DNA from: Phaeoceros laevis
Lineage: Eukaryota; Anthocerotophyta; Anthocerotopsida; Notothyladales
DNA length: 21,335 bases
Direction of reading: 5' to 3'
Assembly (NCBI GenBank): GCA_049999765.1
Contig: JBNGIQ010005332.1
Coordinates: 19,430 to 40,764, forward strand
The stretch's first letter is position 1; each line of letters opens with the position of its first letter. A program made the position numbers and the translations under genes. The notes beneath the pieces were generated by a model. That model saw nothing but the letters and a program-made list of their open reading frames with translations. It ran no database searches and was not told the DNA's origin. This document shows positions 17,464 through 21,335 of this stretch, piece by piece.

Positions 17464-18346
17464 CCAGCTGTTAATGCAGCAGCTGCCATGCAAGTAATGG
17501 AACCTACTCAATCTGTTTTTGAGGCAGTCATGGCTGGTGACGTGCATATAGCTAGTGCCGCTCTGGCCCATGCTATTAAGCACAACCCAGTCATAGCACC
17601 AGATCAGCATAGTGAAGTTAGGGTGCATGCTGCAATGGTAGATAATCGAGGAGGTGCTGTTTCTATGCATGGTTTTCAACTAGAGGTAGTGCTAATGGAT
17701 ACAGGTGCTGAACCTGTAATTCTCGGCAAGAGAATGGCCGAAGCCTTGACCAGAAGAGGAGTATAGCTGCAAGAATCGAAGTGGCACATCCGCACTGCTG
17801 GTGGAGGTGTAGAACCTCTCATGGGTGAGACCGTGGAACGCATTCCGTTATGTTTCAAGGCTGGCACGTCAGATGAACATGTTGTGCATGTACGTTGTCT
17901 TCTAACGACAGCTACCACATATGATGTGTTGTTAGGCATGGAGGCCTTATTTCCGCAAGGTTTTATGATCGATTTGTGCACCGAGACAGCCTGTTTCAGG
18001 CCTGACTGGTCACAACCCGACAGACTGGCTGCCATTCCTTTGGATCTGCATGGGCAACAGGGTCCCCGCCATGCTTTTGTTGCACAAACAAACTTCCTTG
18101 TTATTTGTGAACGTCAGCAGCCTGATGTGCCTGCATATGCAGCTTTCCATGTAACTTGTGAAGAAGCTATGGAACAGGATGATGGTGAACACGATTTGTT
18201 TTCAGATGCTTTGGCTGTGTTTCCAGTCACTGATGCTCCTGTCCTGGTTGCCTTGTCCACAGAGTCCACACAGCTCTTGCACAAGGCACGTGATACTATG
18301 CAGACAGCCATGCACCAGCTGGAAAATTTTACATCATCTCCAGTCA
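17464..18346 (+). pseudogene. Gypsy 2 aspartic protease and pre-DNMT linker
   Basis: Frame 1 continues in phase after the TAG. LEVVLMDTGAEPVILGKRMA near 17683-17742 holds the DTGA catalytic motif of a retropepsin. TAG at 17764-17766 (Gln plausible) interrupts; then YDVLLGMEALFP near 17920-17955, PLDLHG near 18040, an acidic stretch (EQDDGEHD) and a helical segment similar to element 1. The frame ends at an 8-G run (18347-18354); seven G would keep it in frame with the DNMT part. Confidence 0.82.
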
Positions 18347-18354
18347 GGGGGGGG
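18347..18354 (+). repeat. 8-base G run at a frame change before the DNMT domain
   Basis: The protease frame (1) and DNMT frame (2) meet at this homopolymer. One G more or less accounts for the shift, so it may be a slippage mutation, a sequence error or, less likely, a frameshift site. Confidence 0.7.
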
Positions 18355-19375
18355 CACTTCCCATGTCCCTCTCGCTCAACAGGTGGTCTCTTGGAACCCA
18401 CCTAGTGCAGGGCTCGTGCTAGTTGAATTATTTGCGGGCTTAGCTACTGGCCTGGAAGCAGTACTACGTGCTGGTCTGACAGTCAACAGGTACATTTACT
18501 GTGATCTCGATGTTGAGGTAAGGCAGGTTGCAGATGCTCGATTACAGCAGCTGCACAGCAAATACCCCCAGCAATTTCCTCTTGCAGCTTTTTCGGCAGC
18601 TTTTTCTACATTACCGCAAGATGTCCGATTGATTCACAAGTCACATGTGGACATCATAGGTCATGTTGATTTGATCATTGCTAGCTGGGAATGCCAAGGT
18701 TTCAGCATGGCAGGAGAAGGAGGAGGCATAGCTGATTTTCACTCTGCTCTGTTTTCAGATCTACTTGCTGTGATGATGCTTTTTCAAAAGCTCTCACCAC
18801 AATTAGGTTATGTGTTGGAAACCAGCCCGGCACAGCTTGATCCTCGTTTGCCTGTTCGACAGGATGCTGCCCTGGTCACGCATTTTGTGGGTCGACCTCT
18901 CTTGGTGGATGCTGCACAATGCAATTCTTATGCACACAGGTTGCGCAATTTCTGGACCAACTTGGCACCACTTTCTGTCTTGGAACTTAGTTTTTTGCAC
19001 ACTATGCGTGACTCGCACTTGCAGCTGAGTGATATCATGGCACCAGGTAGGCACCCGCAGGCTGTCCAGCACAAGGACAAGCCTCCTTGGGCGGATGTCA
19101 ACATACCCGGTGAACCTCGCAAGGTATGGCCAACTTTGGTGTCTTTCCCCCAGTCTTATGCCTTTCGGAATGGTGGACCAGGCACTGTGCAAGATGCTAT
19201 CACTGGCAGGGAGGACGAACCTTCTCCTGAGGAGCGTGAGCAGGCCATGGGCTTTAGGCCAGGTACTACTCGAGTGGGTTCTCTTTCTCGTCGTCGCAGG
19301 TGCACATTGTTAGGCCGAGCCCTGGACCTCAATTGCCTTACATGGCTTCTTGCTTTGAGTCTCATGTTCCAAATG
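18350..19375 (+). CDS. C5-cytosine DNA methyltransferase domain (DNMT3-like) inside gypsy 2, uninterrupted
   Basis: One frame is open from 18158 to 19923 and carries the domain without a stop from about 18350. Motif I: ELFAGLATG 18425-18451. YCDLDVE follows (motif II). Motif IV: IIASWECQGFS with Cys codon 18692-18694. Motif VI: VLETSPAQ, Glu 18818-18820. Motif VIII: HRLRN with Arg pair 18938-18946. A target-recognition stretch contains KVWPTLVSFPQSYAF. Motif IX region: EREQAMGF and TLLGRALDLNCLTW (19304 on). Order and HRLRNFWTNL resemble DNMT3 (AHRARYFWGNL type), not bacterial Dcm or plant DRM. The usual Pro of PCQ/PCN is Glu. Expected reaction: SAM-dependent methylation of cytosine C5 in DNA. 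It would be made as part of the Pol polyprotein and freed by protease. Upstream gag/protease are broken; this part is not. Confidence 0.88.
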
Positions 19376-19620
19376 TACTATAGCTGCTTGCCTTTGGTAC
19401 ATTCCGCTTTATTAGATTATGTGGCTCACCCTGATATGGTGCACATGAGACAGCTGCGAAGCTATTCTTTCGCTCTCACTGCTGGGGGGGAGGAGACACC
19501 AGGTTCGTGTCATTTTTCAGCAGGTTTTTCAGCTATACCTTCGCCGCAAGTGGATCATGGAGCTAGGCTTAGTCACCCACCTGAGCAGGTTAAACCGGTG
19601 ACTGCTGCTACGCATTCATG
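19376..19620 (+). CDS. Gypsy 2 linker between DNMT and RT with 7-G run
   Basis: The DNMT frame runs on through HPDMVHMRQLRSYSFALTAGG, a 7-G run at 19484-19490, and a low-complexity stretch to the RT N-terminus at about 19620. The position of the G run matches that of the 18-G run in element 1. No domain recognised. Confidence 0.6.
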
Positions 19621-20352
19621 GACATTTGGTCACAAGTTGTCAGCAGCACAAAAACGGCAATTGCATGCTTTGCTTATTAAGCATCAGGATTGTTTTGCGT
19701 TCAGCATGTCTGACTTGCGTCAGTGCAGCCTCTTGAAGTTTCGCACACCCTTGACATTAGAGGAACCAGTGTGGCGCAAGCGACACCGCCTTAGCAAGGC
19801 TGAATGGGACTTGGTAGATCAAAGGTGTCAGGAGCTGTACAAGGCCGGTCTTATTAGGCCATCTACATCTGACTATGCGGCAGCTACCGTCATGCCCGCA
19901 AAGAAAGATTGCCATGGCCTATGAACAGAAAAACGCATGTGTGGTGACTACAGACCTCTCAACAGGCTGACTCCACAGGACAGGTACCCCGTTCCTTTGC
20001 CAGAAGAAATATTTGACAGCCTTGGTTCTTCTAAGGTTTTCTCTATTCTAGATCTCAGGCAAGGGTTCAACCAGATCCAGATTGTGGAGAAGGACATCAA
20101 GAAGACAGCATTTCATGGCAGCAGCCAACTTTGGGAGTGGCTGGTCATGCCTTTTGGTTTGCGGAATGCTCCTGTTACTTTTCAGCGTGTGATGGACAGA
20201 GAGCTGGCTGGTGCTGACCATTTTGTTGCTACATCGATGATGTATTGGTGCATAGCCCGGATTTCGCTACTCACCTTCTACATCTAGAAGATTTGTTCAT
20301 ACGGCTGTGTCAGGCTATGCTGATATGCATCTGCCAAGCACACAGGTAGGTA
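19621..20352 (+). pseudogene. Gypsy 2 reverse transcriptase, truncated
   Basis: FGHKLSAAQKRQLHALL and HQDCFAFSMSDLRQC open the RT approach, then RHRLSKAEWDLVDQRC. TGA at 19921-19923 stands where element 1 has Trp; the same frame resumes with MCGDYRPLNRLTPQDRYPVP, FSILDLRQGFNQIQI and MPFGLRNAPVTFQRVMD. A frameshift near 20220 precedes the catalytic YIDD at 20230-20241. Homology with element 1 ends near 20350, before the thumb is complete. RNase H and integrase are absent, so whether this family also carries the PHD finger cannot be seen here. Confidence 0.9.
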
Positions 20353-20401
20353 GGATGAATATGCATTTTTAGTCATTTTTAGACTTATTACCATTTTCTA
20401 T

Positions 20402-20445
20402 TAACGGGCGCTAATGAGGGTTCAACCTCATGTAAACACCCGTTA
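20402..20445 (+). other. Nested hairpin at the left end of gypsy 3
   Basis: TAACGGG (20402-20408) pairs with CCCGTTA (20439-20445), enclosing ATGAGG (20414-20419) with CCTCAT (20426-20431) around the loop GTTCAA. It stands at the same relative place as the interleaved repeats of element 2 and shares ACGGG/CCCGT and GGGTTC-like pieces. Confidence 0.5.
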
Positions 20446-21066
20446 TGCAAAAGGCCCTTTTCCAGCATTAGTTAGAAGTTGCTCTCGGTTCGTTTCACAT
20501 CCCGAGTCTGCAGCTATGAGAGCTGCAAATCCAGCTGCGAATCCAGGTGGTGATGGCGGCTCGTGGGAGATGCAACGGTTGCATTCAAGGCGCCAACGGC
20601 CGCGCCCTGGCTGCTGGCAACAAGAAGATGGAGCGTCGCTTGCCCTTGCACCGCCGCTCTTAGGGCCAGCTGAGGCCTAGTAGTTTTCAGTTTTGCAATT
20701 CCCTTGGCAGCCAGCAGCTCGTAGTGCCGCTGGCCTGCCTGTTTACTCTCTGAACTATGACATTTTGCAAGCAATTCATTGCGCTGCTTCCTAGCACGAG
20801 ATTCTGCCTTGATGTTGCTGATTTTGGGATTGGTGAATGAGCTAACTTACAACACTCTTGCTGTGCTTGCATGTGATCAATGCTACACATGCGCAACGAG
20901 CCCTAATTGCAAAACTGCCAATCTGTGAGGAGAGGCGAACTTTTTGCTGTTTGGAGACAGCGAGAAGACTTGAGGCCAAGCAGTCCCTGTGTTGCATGCT
21001 TCAAACCTACACGGTTCTGATCAGCAGCCATCATGAGCTACAAGGTGCACTTTGGGCTTGTGGAGG
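20446..21066 (+). other. 5' LTR/leader region of gypsy 3
   Basis: About 620 bases without a supported gene, collinear with the gypsy 2 leader. Short open frames here are not conserved between the two copies, so I treat the region as non-coding. LTR right end and primer binding site are not resolved; a CGGTTCTGATCAGCAGCC-like stretch near 21011 is the counterpart of the weak candidate in element 2. Confidence 0.6.
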
Positions 21067-21335
21067 ATGAGCAACATGGAGGAACGAGCTGAGGAGCCGA
21101 GAGTTTACGACTTGAGGACGCGGCAGGTCACATTCCAGCCGCCCAGGTCACGGGTGCCACGAGGAAGGGGCGGAACAGCAACACAGCTGCTGGCAAACCC
21201 TAGTTTTCCTGACCCATCACCGCACTTGCTTGAGCGCAGTGGCAGGGATCACTCTAGGAGTGCGAGCCCTGTGCAGCAACCGGTGCAATTGGAGGAAGAG
21301 CTCTTGTGGCCTGTTTCTTTGTGGAATTCAGGGGA
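21067..21335 (+). CDS. gag: Gypsy 3 Gag N-terminus, open to the window end
   Basis: ATG at 21067 (second ATG at 21076) opens a frame of 89 codons without a stop to the last base. It contains RQVTFQPP, a basic RGRGG stretch, TATQLLANPSF and RSGRDHSRSASPVQQ, and matches the broken gag of element 2 in the same order. The alignment supports one of these two ATGs as start, since element 2 begins at the equivalent of the second. Its function as structural Gag is inferred from this homology; the recognisable zinc knuckles would lie beyond the window. It may be an intact copy. Confidence 0.75.
   Translation, partial: MSNMEERAEEPRVYDLRTRQVTFQPPRSRVPRGRGGTATQLLANPSFPDPSPHLLERSGRDHSRSASPVQQPVQLEEELLWPVSLWNSG

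Larger units (their letters stand above)
14288..20352 (+). mobile_element. Ty3/gypsy element 2, 3'-truncated, with DNMT domain
   Basis: Leader, gag with two zinc knuckles, aspartic protease, DNMT domain and RT are in order; everything after the RT active site is missing, and sequence related to element 3 begins near 20353. It is in the same family group as element 1 (collinear homology from the protease tail to RT) but diverged, and closer to element 3 in its leader and gag start. Left border uncertain. Confidence 0.85.
20353..21335 (+). mobile_element. Ty3/gypsy element 3, 5' end only
   Basis: Leader blocks and gag start are homologous to 14327-15180 of element 2. Its left border coincides roughly with the point where element 2 RT is cut off, suggesting insertion into or recombination with element 2. 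The element runs out of the window. Confidence 0.75.

Noticed and set aside
18347-18354. Programmed frameshift at the G run to express DNMT-Pol
   Set aside because: Gypsy 1 has no G run at this place and reads straight through; a one-base slippage mutation or sequence error is simpler.
18350-19375. DRM-type (permuted) plant methyltransferase or a bacterial Dcm-type contaminant
   Set aside because: Motif order is I to IX, unlike DRM, and motif VIII with the short recognition region looks like DNMT3. RT and protease continue in homologous fashion on both sides in two copies.
20414-20680. ORF in the gypsy 3 leader
   Set aside because: It is not conserved in the collinear leader of gypsy 2, so it is likely chance.
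1-21335. tRNA, rRNA or CRISPR array
   Set aside because: No cloverleaf, rRNA-like sequence or regularly spaced repeats were seen; the GGGTTC-like hairpin at 20414-20431 lacks the other tRNA arms.

Overview
This window looks like repeat-rich nuclear DNA of a eukaryote, most likely of the green lineage (a streptophyte alga or an early-diverging land plant). The evidence is a plant-type initiator-Met-tRNA primer binding site, Ty1/copia and Ty3/gypsy elements, and a nonsense-mutation pattern that suggests CG and CHG cytosine methylation. The host assignment is an inference and is not firm. I see no ordinary host gene, tRNA, rRNA or CRISPR array. Every recognisable element lies on the + strand.

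Layout. (1) 1-1181: remains of a DDE transposase of the pogo/Tc1-mariner type, with a possible AT-hook exon (1-147), an intron-like gap, and a coding fragment of unknown origin at about 1021-1181. (2) 1182-7778: a complete but decayed Ty1/copia retrotransposon. It has two 234-bp LTRs that start TA and end CA, a perfect 5-bp target duplication (GTGGG), a primer binding site, an unusual cysteine-rich ORF before gag, then gag, protease, integrase, RT and RNase H, and a polypurine tract. (3) 7784-13252: Ty3/gypsy element 1, truncated at its 5' end. Order: protease tail, C5-cytosine DNA methyltransferase (DNMT) domain, RT, RNase H, integrase, C-terminal PHD finger, polypurine tract, LTR. (4) 13253-13326: a second copy of the LTR start, directly abutting the first LTR. 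(5) About 13327-14181: a copia RT/RNase H fragment. (6) About 14288-20352: Ty3/gypsy element 2. Order: leader, gag with two zinc knuckles, aspartic protease, uninterrupted DNMT domain, start of RT, then broken off. (7) About 20353-21335: 5' end of a third gypsy element of the same family, with an open gag running off the window.

The most interesting system is the gypsy family. A DNMT3-like cytosine methyltransferase (motifs I, IV, VI, VIII and IX in canonical order) sits between protease and RT in two diverged copies. The copy that keeps its 3' end also has a canonical C4HC3 PHD finger after the integrase. One element would thus encode a DNA-methylation writer and a probable histone-tail reader. 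The first could methylate new retroelement DNA and the second could steer integration. From memory, DNMT-bearing LTR elements have been reported in dinoflagellates and charophyte algae. I do not know of the DNMT plus PHD combination being described, and I could not search.

Most coding regions carry stops and frameshifts, so nearly all genes are entered as pseudogenes. Domain borders are approximate, by eye, unless given to the base.
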